Assembly (NCBI GenBank): GCA_029065305.1
Contig: JAIEIQ010000217.1
Span: 1 to 6,394, forward strand
Reading direction: 5' to 3'
DNA: 6,394 nt
From: Oscillospiraceae bacterium
GTDB lineage: Bacteria > Bacillota > Clostridia > Oscillospirales > Oscillospiraceae
The notes under the pieces are model-generated. The model saw only the letters and a list, made by a program, of their open reading frames with translations. It had not been told where the DNA came from and searched no databases. Positions 1 through 5,738 of this stretch are shown piece after piece. Position 1 is the stretch's first letter. Every line of letters begins with the position of its first letter. The translations under genes were made by a program, and so were the position numbers.

Positions 1-481
1 ACTCCACGGTGCCGGAGACGCCGTTGGGGACCATGATCTTGTGGAGCACGACCTCCGTCTCGGGCACGGTGCCCAGGATGTCGCCGCCCACTACCCGCTC
101 GCCCACCTTGGCCACGGGGGTATAGGCCCACTTCTTCTCCCGGTCGATGGGGGAGACCTCCACGCCGCGGGAGAGGTTGTTGGACTTGGTTTTCTTGACG
201 ATCTCCTCCAGCGGGCGCTGGATGCCGTCGTAGATATTCTCAATAATGCCGGGCCCGAGCTCCACGCTCAGGGGCATCCCGGTGGTCTCCACCGCCGCGC
301 CGGGACCCAGGCCGGAGGTCTCCTCGTAGACCTGGATGGACGCCTGGTCGCCGGTCATCGTCAGGATCTCTCCGATAAGGCGCTGCTCGCCCACGCGGAC
401 CACGTCCTGCATATTGGCGTCGGCCAGGCCGTCAGCCACAACCAGCGGGCCGGAGACCTTGATGATCTTTCCTTGACTCAT
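1..481 (-). CDS. ntpA: V-type ATPase catalytic subunit A, N-terminal part (C-terminus outside window)
   Basis: This is the ATP-hydrolysing subunit of the soluble A3B3 head. Only the first 160 residues are present; the frame stays open to base 1. The visible part starts [18 protein letters not shown], the typical first strand of the N-terminal beta-barrel of A subunits. It continues through the [10 protein letters not shown] and ETSGLGPG segments and enters the 'bulge' (non-homologous) region, with ILGTVPET and VPNGVSGTV. The P-loop lies further on, outside the window, so catalysis cannot be judged here. I chose the ATG at 481 because the family begins here and GGAAGG (492-497) lies 10 nt upstream. 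Two in-frame ATGs at 502 and 499 would add seven non-family residues and lack a well-placed ribosome binding site. An 85-nt gap with a hairpin separates it from the F gene. Subunit B would be expected next. The family call is very secure; the start is fairly secure. Confidence 0.97.
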   Translation of the reverse strand, partial: MSQGKIIKVSGPLVVADGLADANMQDVVRVGEQRLIGEILTMTGDQASIQVYEETSGLGPGAAVETTGMPLSVELGPGIIENIYDGIQRPLEEIVKKTKSNNLSRGVEVSPIDREKKWAYTPVAKVGERVVGGDILGTVPETEVVLHKIMVPNGVSGTVE

Positions 482-530
482 TCCTTCACTGCCTTCCATC
501 ATAAATTCGCGTAAAAAAGGCTTCCTCGCA

Positions 531-549
531 TTCCCGCCCAAGGCGGGAA
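531..549 (-). promoter_or_regulatory. Intercistronic stem-loop between subunits F and A
   Basis: A perfect 8-bp inverted repeat (TTCCCGCC / GGCGGGAA) with a 3-nt loop lies in the only sizeable intergenic gap of the ATPase operon. In the transcript it falls 17 nt after the F stop codon. A run of six U follows, but only about 12 nt beyond the stem (513-518), so it is not a classical intrinsic terminator. It could be an mRNA processing or stability element, or a weak attenuator, ahead of the catalytic genes. The structure is read directly from the sequence; the role is inference. Confidence 0.55.
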
Positions 550-566
550 AGATATCGAACAGATTA

Positions 567-899
567 TTAGCCAATATCCGCACCCACGGCCCGCTCCACC
601 GCGCTCTGGAGCGCCTGGGCGCCCAGGCCCAGGGAGCCGGTCTTGCCGGGGATGAGAATCACCGCCGGCGTGACGTTGGTCTTGTACCTGGCAATATCCT
701 CGGCGATATCCGCCGCCAGCTGCTCGGTGACGTAGACGATGGCGTACTCCGACGAGGTGCCGGCCGCCGGCTTCGCCAGCCGGTGGAGGGTGTGGCGGGC
801 CTCATCGGCGTCCTCCACAAAGTAGGTGTCCAGGCCCAGGGCCTTGAACCCCAGCACGCTGTCCCGGTCGCCCAGTACCGCGATCTTATACATAAGCAT
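567..899 (-). CDS. ntpG: V-type ATPase subunit F (central rotor shaft; NtpG in Enterococcus naming)
   Basis: This small subunit of the central rotor binds subunit D in the shaft between the catalytic head and the membrane ring. The 110-residue product has the family's usual length (about 100-110). It opens with [20 protein letters not shown], a near-consensus F-subunit N-terminus (first beta strand, GD-x-DSVLGF-x-ALG loop). Further matches are the [11 protein letters not shown] strand-helix and the PAVILIPGK segment, a Rossmann-like CheY fold. The start is uncertain among GTG 902, ATG 899 and ATG 893. I prefer 899 because AAAGG (907-911) sits 7 nt upstream; ATG 893 gives the most family-like first residues but has a 13-nt spacing. 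The gene overlaps the 3' end of subunit C by 14 nt, suggesting translational coupling. The family call is secure. Confidence 0.95.
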   Translation of the reverse strand: MLMYKIAVLGDRDSVLGFKALGLDTYFVEDADEARHTLHRLAKPAAGTSSEYAIVYVTEQLAADIAEDIARYKTNVTPAVILIPGKTGSLGLGAQALQSAVERAVGADIG

Positions 900-1890
900 C
901 ACGCAGCCTTTCCCGGATGGTATCGCCCTCGATGCCCGCCATGCGGCTGGACATGATGATGCGGACCGCCGTAAACTCGATCTCCTTGGCCACCAGGTAG
1001 CCGATGACCGCCTCCACGCCGAAGGGAACGCCCTTGGCCTTCCCCGCCGCTGCCGTCACCGCGTCGTCGCAGAGCTTCTCAAAGGCCGTCAGGCTCCCGC
1101 CGCCCCGGACCGCCTCCATCCCCGCCTCGGCGGCGGAACGCAGGAAGGTGCTCCGGTAGAGCTCCTCCACGCTGCCCCCCAGGGCGGCGGAGAGGATCGA
1201 GGCGGTCTTGACTGTGCCGCCCTCGAAGAGCACCTTCTTCAAAAAGTCGCCGCTCTTCTTCATCCGCAGGGTCCGCACCGCGCTGCGCAGATTGGCCGCG
1301 TCGATGGTGGCCGCCACGTAGCTCTCCAGGAAGGCGCTGCCGGTGGCCTGGGCCGCCTGGCGCATCTCCTGGTAGTAGGCCCTGTCCAGCACGAAGTCGC
1401 TCAGCTGGGGGTCGCCGGTGGTGCTGAGCACCTCGGACGCCTCCCGGGCGGCCTGGGCCAGCTCCCTGGGCAGGAGGTCGTAGCTGCCCTCCTTCACCGC
1501 CCTGGCCATCCGCTCCGCCTCCACCCGGCCCGCGTCCAGCAGCAGCCGGGTGCCGTCGGTGCCCACGGCCCGGGCCTTGAGAAGGGTCTTAATGTTGTGG
1601 TAGTCGTACTTGACCTTGAACACGTCCACCACCGCCTTGTCCGGCACAAACCGGTACAGATCCTGGAACAGCTTCTCCCGCTCATTGGCCAGAGCCGTGC
1701 TCAGCTCCCGGTCGCTGCTGGGGGAGAACTCGCCGTAGCCGATCTCCGAGAGCACCTTGGCCGCGTCCTCCAGGGTGGGGGCGTCGATCATGCGCTCCAT
1801 CCGGGCGGCGGTCAGCAGGTTCCGCTCCCGGGTGCGCAGGTAGGCGGAGATAAACAGGTAGTCGGTATCCTTCACTTTCTTCTTACCCAA
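886..1890 (-). CDS. ntpC: V-type ATPase subunit C (d-type, AC39 family), TTG start
   Basis: This subunit caps the membrane rotor ring and connects it to the D-F shaft. At 334 residues it matches the usual length of bacterial NtpC (about 330-335). The protein is mostly helical. Recognisable parts are the N-terminal DTDYLFISAYLRTRERNLL helix, the segment ALANEREKLFQDLYRF near residue 67 and the DVFKVKYDYHNIKTLLKAR motif near residue 90, a strong AC39 marker. The C-terminal part ends VIGYLVAKEIEFTAVRIIM followed by a short basic/acidic tail with RERLRDAY. No ATG fits the N-terminus: translation appears to start at TTG, with a strong AAAGGAGGA (1897-1905) 6 nt upstream. The last 14 nt overlap the F gene. 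The family call is secure and the TTG start is well supported by the ribosome binding site. Confidence 0.95.
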   Translation of the reverse strand: MGKKKVKDTDYLFISAYLRTRERNLLTAARMERMIDAPTLEDAAKVLSEIGYGEFSPSSDRELSTALANEREKLFQDLYRFVPDKAVVDVFKVKYDYHNIKTLLKARAVGTDGTRLLLDAGRVEAERMARAVKEGSYDLLPRELAQAAREASEVLSTTGDPQLSDFVLDRAYYQEMRQAAQATGSAFLESYVAATIDAANLRSAVRTLRMKKSGDFLKKVLFEGGTVKTASILSAALGGSVEELYRSTFLRSAAEAGMEAVRGGGSLTAFEKLCDDAVTAAAGKAKGVPFGVEAVIGYLVAKEIEFTAVRIIMSSRMAGIEGDTIRERLRDAYV

Positions 1891-1896
1891 AAGCCA

Positions 1897-1905
1897 TCCT
1901 CCTTT
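1897..1905 (-). promoter_or_regulatory. Ribosome binding site that fixes the TTG start of subunit C
   Basis: AAAGGAGGA is a near-perfect anti-16S match and lies 6 nt before TTG 1890. The ATG at 1898 overlaps this site and runs into a stop after four codons, so it is not the start. This leaves the TTG as the initiator. Confidence 0.85.
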
Positions 1906-1935
1906 CTTGATGCCATCAAATGTTGGACGGCTTTG

Positions 1936-2622
1936 CTACGCGAAGAGGATCGCGGCCACATCCGCGGCCATGCTCTCCCGCAGGACCCGCAGCTGGGTTT
2001 CAAACGCGCAGTTGATCTCCACGCTGCCGTCCCGGAGAATGAGGCCCCCGGCCATCTCCCGGGTCTCCTCGGACAGGGTCAGCAGGGCGGTGCCCTGGAT
2101 GAGGGCGTTGGCCCCGGTGACCACCTTGGAGAGAAGATCCCCGGCCTTGGAGCCCTGGAGCTCCTTGGCGGCGGCGGGGGCGGACGCCTGGGCCAGCAGG
2201 GCGTTGGCCTGGCTGGCTACCTGGGTCCCCACCCGCTTGCGGTCCCGGGCGTTGAGGACGATCTCCTCCCGGCCGGTCCGCGCGGCCTTCACCGCCATCC
2301 GGGCCAGCAGAGCGGCGTACTCCCCGTCGGGCAGAGCCAGCAGCTTCTCCTGGGCCTTGGCGAAGGCCTCCTCCAGGCAGGCCTGCTTGGCGCCCAGCAG
2401 CTGCTGGCGCGCTTCCATGCCCGCCGCGCTCTCCAGGCGCTCGAACTGGCGCTGGGCGGCGGCTTCCCCCTCCTGGCGGAGGGCCTTGGACTCCTTTTCC
2501 GCCTGGGCCTGATAGCCGGCCTTCACGGCGGCGGCTCTCTGCTCCCCCTCCTGGAGGATCTGTCCGGCCTCCGCCTTGGCGTCGGCCTGAATGCGCGCGG
2601 TAATTTTCTCAATTCCGTTCAT
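1936..2622 (-). CDS. ntpE: V-type ATPase subunit E (peripheral stalk)
   Basis: This peripheral stalk subunit pairs with G/H to hold the A3B3 head against the membrane subunit I. The 228-residue product has two parts. Residues 1 to about 105 form a long Ala/Glu/Gln/Lys-rich heptad-like helix (MNGIEKITARIQADAKAEA onward), the coiled coil partner of G/H. Residues from about 115 form a globular domain that binds the head, ending with the family signature GGLILRDGSVEINCAFETQL and a final helix VAAILF. It is somewhat longer than many E subunits (about 190-200 residues). The ATG at 2622 follows a weak AGGCGGT-like site about 10 nt upstream, so initiation may be less efficient than for K or C. It lies 43 nt after K and 45 nt before C. 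The family call is secure. Confidence 0.94.
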   Translation of the reverse strand: MNGIEKITARIQADAKAEAGQILQEGEQRAAAVKAGYQAQAEKESKALRQEGEAAAQRQFERLESAAGMEARQQLLGAKQACLEEAFAKAQEKLLALPDGEYAALLARMAVKAARTGREEIVLNARDRKRVGTQVASQANALLAQASAPAAAKELQGSKAGDLLSKVVTGANALIQGTALLTLSEETREMAGGLILRDGSVEINCAFETQLRVLRESMAADVAAILFA

Positions 2623-2665
2623 GTATGGTGTTACCGCCTTTCCAGTCTCGTATTATGGGGTATCA

Positions 2666-3166
2666 TTAGAACTGGTACATCATCACCAGCAGGATGGTAG
2701 CCAGCAGAGACAGAATGGCGTAGAACTCAACGATACCGCAGAGGATGATGCCCTTGGTGGACTCCTCGGGCTTCTTGGCCACGATGTTGATGGAGGCGGT
2801 GGCCACGCGGCCCTGGGCGATGGCGGACAGCAGGCCGCCGAAGGCGATGGGCATGCAGGCGGCGAACATAGCCAGGCCCTGCTCCACAGTCAGCTGCTGA
2901 ATGCTGCCGCCGAAGACGCCGATCTTGTTGAGGACCATGAACCAGGCCACGATGCCGTACAGGCCCTGGGTACCGGGGAGCACCTGGAGAATCATGCACT
3001 TGGAGAAATGCTCGGGGGTCTCGGCGATGACGCCGGTAGCGGCCTCACCGGTCATGCCGGTGCCCTTGGCGGAGCCCACGCAGCACATAGCGACAGCGAT
3101 GGCGGAGCCCAGGTAAGCCAGGCCGATGCCGCCGAAAGCATTGAACAGTCCAGTAATGAAATCCAT
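2666..3166 (-). CDS. ntpK: V-type ATPase proteolipid subunit K (c-ring, double hairpin, Na+-type)
   Basis: This is the membrane rotor-ring subunit that carries the transported ion. The 166 residues form four transmembrane helices as two fused hairpins: about 12-33, 54-80, 95-118 and 139-163. Two copies of the loop pattern are visible (GSAKGTGMTGEAATGV near 31-46 and GRVATASINIVAKKPE near 119-133). The ion-binding carboxylate is E147 in helix 4 (GIVEFYAIL); helix 2 has Q61 and the LPGTQGLYG motif instead. L63, T66, Q67, Q118 and E147 align with the five Na+ ligands of Enterococcus hirae NtpK (L61, T64, Q65, Q110, E139), so Na+ coupling is predicted. Five cysteines (28, 29, 57, 104, 143) sit in or near the helices. 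The ATG has a strong AAGGAGGAA site (3174-3182) inside the end of the subunit I gene, in line with the many copies needed per enzyme. Family secure; ion choice is inferred. Confidence 0.97.
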   Translation of the reverse strand: MDFITGLFNAFGGIGLAYLGSAIAVAMCCVGSAKGTGMTGEAATGVIAETPEHFSKCMILQVLPGTQGLYGIVAWFMVLNKIGVFGGSIQQLTVEQGLAMFAACMPIAFGGLLSAIAQGRVATASINIVAKKPEESTKGIILCGIVEFYAILSLLATILLVMMYQF

Positions 3167-3167
3167 G

Positions 3168-5141
3168 TTATTGTTCCTCCTTAATTACATCAACATAGTT
3201 TGTTTGGATTGCCAGAGGCTGATAGGGCCTTCCGCCCTCCTTGTAGAACCGGCCGAAGAACTCCAGACACTGCAGACGAAGGTCGTGGACATAGCAGCCC
3301 AGGAGGTTCAGCGCCAGGTTCAGCGCGTTGCCGACCATGGAGATGATGACAAACAGGATCACGTTCCCGAAGGTAGCGCCCAGGGTGTTGAACACCGAGG
3401 CGATGACGCTGCCCGCCAGCATCAGGGCCATGATACGGATGTAGGACAGGGTGTCGCTGAAATAGCCGGTGACGCCGTTGTAGATCAGGCCCACTAAACA
3501 GGTCACCTTGCCGAAGCCCTTGGCGTTGCGTGTGCCGCCCAGAACCAGCATCGCCGCGCCCACCGCCAGCACCACCGGAACGCCGGCCACAGTGCCGATG
3601 TTGAAAATCGCCAGGGCCACGCCGGCCAGGATAATCCACCAGGTGATCTCGCTGAACAGGGCGTCCACGAAATCGCCGGCCTGGATCTTCTTGATCACGC
3701 TGACCATCATGCCGGTAAAGATCTGGACAAGGCCCAGGGCCATGGAGCCGACCATGATGTTGACGGTGTCGTCAAGGGGCGTGAACAGGGGCTTATAGAA
3801 CCAGTCGTACCCGCCGTTGGCCTTCAGGAACGTACTGGTGGGGTTGAACATCTCCACAATCTTGGGGATGAAGTCCCCGAAGAAGCCGCCGGTCATGGCG
3901 CCAATCAAAAGCGTGCTGACGCCGCACCAGAAAAACAGCTCCATAAAGTGGGGATTCTTGGGCTTCGTCTTCCTCAAAACAAACTGGGTCCCCAGTATCA
4001 TCAGGATGCCATAGCCGATATCGGCCATCATCATGCCGAAGAAGAGGATGAAGAAGGGGGCCATCAGCGGGTTGGGGTCCACCCCGTCGTAGGCCGGCAG
4101 GGAGTACATCTCCGTCACCGTGTTCATGCAGCGGGTAAAAATATTGTTCTTGAGCTTGATGGGCACCTCCGGATACTCCTCCGGCGCGGGGTCGGTGAGC
4201 TCCCAGGCGCAGTCGAAGCCGGACAGAGCCTTCTCCAGCGCCGGACGCTCCTCCACCGGAGTCCAGCCGTCCAGATAGATAACGCTGCCGCCGGTGAGCA
4301 GGCGCTCCTTGGCGCTCTCCTTGTTCTCGTACTGGCGCAGACGGTCCACGCAGATCTGGAGCTCCTCCCGGACGCTTCCCATGGCCCGGATGGCCTCCTC
4401 CTCCTTCTGCCGCTGGTCCTGGAGCCGTCTGCTCTCCACCTCCAGGGCCTGGAGGTTCTCCTTGACCGTGCCCCGCAGCTCCTTGAGCTGGGCGAAGCTG
4501 AACCCGAAGCTCCGCAGGGCCTCCAGCGCCGCCTGCTCCGACGCCCTGTGGACCAGGACCTCCAGGCAGTGCTGCTCCCTGTCGGTGGACAGCAGCTTCA
4601 CCTCCGCGTCCGCCGCCTCGGCCACCGCGCCGCTCAGCGCGCTGAAATCAACAGAATTCGGCACGCTGCCCAGCAGCACGGCCACCGTCCGGGTCCCCTT
4701 CTCCTCCAGGGGAAGATCATAGCTCTCCCAGGGGCGCAGGGACAGCTCGTCGGCCTTCAGCCGGGCTTCCCGGGCGGCCAGCTGGCCCAGCTCCTTGGCC
4801 CGGCCGTTGATCTCCCGGGCCTTCTCCAGGGCGGCCGCCGCCGCCTCCCTGTCGAGCAGGTCGCGCTCCTTGATGGTCCCCCGGGCGGCGAACATTCCGC
4901 CCTTATAGGGGGCGTACTTGGCCAGAACGTCCAGGGCCTGGCGGAATTCTCCCGCCTGGCTCTTCAGCTCCGGCAGGCACCCCGCGTCCCGGTGGAGAAG
5001 CTGGGCCCAGTCGTCGTCGGCCAGGTAGGCCGACGGCTCGCTCAGCTCCACGCAGCCGGCGTGGAGCAGGCGGTCGAGCAGCGCGTCCCGGTCCTGGGCA
5101 AGGGCGATGAGCCGGAGGCGCTGCATTTTGACAATGGACAT
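3168..5141 (-). CDS. ntpI: V-type ATPase subunit I (a-subunit, membrane stator)
   Basis: This stator membrane subunit forms the two ion half channels beside the K ring and anchors the peripheral stalks. At 657 residues it has the usual length. Residues 1 to about 335 are cytoplasmic: the opening MSIVKMQRLRLIAL, coiled segments around 92-130 and 222-275, and the YLDGWTPVEE motif near 289-298 are family marks. The membrane half begins at PLMAPFFILFFGMMMADIGYG (358-378). Hydrophobic helices lie near 361-385, 402-421, 460-482, 498-516, 519-535, 566-585 and 590-614. R569 in SYIRIMALMLAG matches the essential arginine of yeast Vph1 (R735 in its YLRLWALSLAH motif). R622 in HDLRLQCLEFFGRFY matches the second conserved arginine. 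The start ATG overlaps the last base of the G/H stop (TAATG), so translation is probably coupled. The C-terminal codons contain the ribosome binding site for K. The family call is secure. Confidence 0.97.
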   Translation of the reverse strand: MSIVKMQRLRLIALAQDRDALLDRLLHAGCVELSEPSAYLADDDWAQLLHRDAGCLPELKSQAGEFRQALDVLAKYAPYKGGMFAARGTIKERDLLDREAAAAALEKAREINGRAKELGQLAAREARLKADELSLRPWESYDLPLEEKGTRTVAVLLGSVPNSVDFSALSGAVAEAADAEVKLLSTDREQHCLEVLVHRASEQAALEALRSFGFSFAQLKELRGTVKENLQALEVESRRLQDQRQKEEEAIRAMGSVREELQICVDRLRQYENKESAKERLLTGGSVIYLDGWTPVEERPALEKALSGFDCAWELTDPAPEEYPEVPIKLKNNIFTRCMNTVTEMYSLPAYDGVDPNPLMAPFFILFFGMMMADIGYGILMILGTQFVLRKTKPKNPHFMELFFWCGVSTLLIGAMTGGFFGDFIPKIVEMFNPTSTFLKANGGYDWFYKPLFTPLDDTVNIMVGSMALGLVQIFTGMMVSVIKKIQAGDFVDALFSEITWWIILAGVALAIFNIGTVAGVPVVLAVGAAMLVLGGTRNAKGFGKVTCLVGLIYNGVTGYFSDTLSYIRIMALMLAGSVIASVFNTLGATFGNVILFVIISMVGNALNLALNLLGCYVHDLRLQCLEFFGRFYKEGGRPYQPLAIQTNYVDVIKEEQ

Positions 5142-5455
5142 TACCTCTCTACCACCCTTTCTAAGATCGCTTTCACCGCCTTGTCCATGCGCCTGCCGGC
5201 CTCCGCCCGCAGCGCCGCGCAGTCTTCAGCGGCTTTTGCCAGAATCTCCTCCCGCCGCTTGGCGGCCCGCTCCTGGGCCCGCTCCATAGCGGCGGCGTTT
5301 TCAGCCCGCGCCTTCTCCGCGCCGGCCCGCAGCAGCTCCCGGCCCTCCCGCTCCGCATCCGCGGCCAGCTTCTGGACCTGGGCTCTGGCGTCAGATTTTT
5401 CCCGCTCCATGCCCTCCTCTACCTGGCGAATTTTGGTAATCGCTTCCAACGACAT
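5141..5455 (-). CDS. ntpF: V-type ATPase subunit G/H (peripheral stalk coiled coil; NtpF/AhaH type)
   Basis: This is a 104-residue, almost wholly helical, highly charged protein, of the size usual for the small stalk subunit (about 100-110). It pairs with subunit E as a parallel coiled coil. The sequence begins MSLEAITKIRQVEEGMEREK and continues with Ala/Glu/Arg-rich repeats and hendecad-like spacing to the end (VKAILERVVER). It has no membrane segment. It is identified by its composition, the N-terminal I-x-x-I-R-x-x-E-E pattern and its place as first gene before subunit I, as in other ntp/aha operons. I chose the ATG at 5455 because GAGGTG (5461-5466) lies 5 nt upstream and the family starts there. 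An open frame extends 38 codons further but crosses the leader hairpin and does not look like protein. The stop overlaps the start of subunit I by one base. It is the probable first gene of the transcript. Confidence 0.9.
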   Translation of the reverse strand: MSLEAITKIRQVEEGMEREKSDARAQVQKLAADAEREGRELLRAGAEKARAENAAAMERAQERAAKRREEILAKAAEDCAALRAEAGRRMDKAVKAILERVVER

Positions 5456-5527
5456 GCTCTCACCTCTTTCCTTAACACAAGGATGGTGTCTCCCCGGGGC
5501 CCGGATGAACCTGGTCACGGACAGAGG

Positions 5528-5547
5528 CCCCGCAGGAACCTGCGGGG
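5528..5547 (-). promoter_or_regulatory. Stem-loop in the 5' leader of the ATPase operon
   Basis: A perfect 9-bp GC-rich inverted repeat (CCCCGCAGG / CCTGCGGGG) separated by 2 nt begins about 6 nt after the predicted transcription start. No U-run follows on either strand, so it is not an intrinsic terminator. A 5'-terminal hairpin commonly protects mRNA from decay; that role is inferred here. Confidence 0.55.
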
Positions 5548-5559
5548 ATACCAGATCTG

Positions 5560-5589
5560 ATTTTAACACAGCCGGCGGAAATTTTCCAA
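5560..5589 (-). promoter_or_regulatory. Predicted sigma-A promoter of the ATPase operon (extended -10)
   Basis: On the minus strand, TTGGAA (5584-5589) is followed after 18 nt by TAAAAT (5560-5565), five of six bases matching the -10 consensus. TG sits one base upstream of the -10, giving an extended -10 element. The start would be near 5553, leaving a leader of about 98 nt before the G/H start codon. The flanking DNA upstream is AT-rich in contrast to the GC-rich genes. This is the best match in the gap, but it has no experimental support. Confidence 0.5.
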
Positions 5590-5684
5590 TCGTTTATGGC
5601 AATTTCTTCAACTTTTACATTTTCCCCATTTCAGGCTGTGTATTCTCTGTTTTTTTGTCACATATCAACAGTTAACTCCTGCAA

Positions 5685-5718
5685 AATTCCCCCGCCGGAG
5701 AACTCCGGCGGGGGAATT
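5685..5718 (-). terminator. Intrinsic terminator of the glycoside hydrolase gene
   Basis: A perfect 16-bp inverted repeat (AATTCCCCCGCCGGAG and its complement) with a 2-nt centre lies 20 nt after the stop codon of the upstream gene. On the minus strand the stem ends in AATT followed by TT, giving a short run of four U. No U-run follows on the plus strand. The stem is very stable, which can compensate for the short U-tract. It separates the upstream gene from the ATPase promoter. Confidence 0.75.
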
Positions 5719-5738
5719 GGAACATATATCCTGGATCT

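Noticed and set aside
1907..1919. Inverted repeat TTGATG/CATCAA before subunit C
   Set aside because: The 1-nt centre cannot form a stable hairpin of useful length, and the repeat is short enough to be chance.
2623..2665. Possible internal promoter (CATAAT) before subunit E
   Set aside because: The -10 resembles consensus, but nothing like a -35 sits 16-18 nt upstream and there is no extended -10.
2642..2675. Weak bulged stem across the K stop codon in the K-E gap
   Set aside because: Only about seven pairs with a bulge and a loop of roughly 19 nt; not convincing without covariation.
826..2700. Very long plus-strand open frame (624 codons) opposite subunits F, C and E
   Set aside because: Its product is low-complexity Gly/Leu/His/Gln-rich with no recognisable domain, and it lies antisense to three clear ATPase genes. 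GC-rich codon use in the real genes leaves few antisense stops.
5456..5569. A 38-codon N-terminal extension of the G/H stalk subunit
   Set aside because: It crosses the leader hairpin, is Pro/Arg-rich rather than helical, and the ATG at 5455 has a well-placed GAGGTG site and a family-like N-terminus.
3948..5675. Plus-strand open frame of 575 codons opposite subunits I and G/H
   Set aside because: Same antisense-shadow pattern: no family resemblance, skewed composition, and it crosses a secure gene and the ATPase promoter region.
5655..5690. Alternative promoter further upstream (TTGATA with a -10 like AGAATA)
   Set aside because: The -10 matches only about half of the consensus; the extended -10 at 5560-5565 is clearly better.
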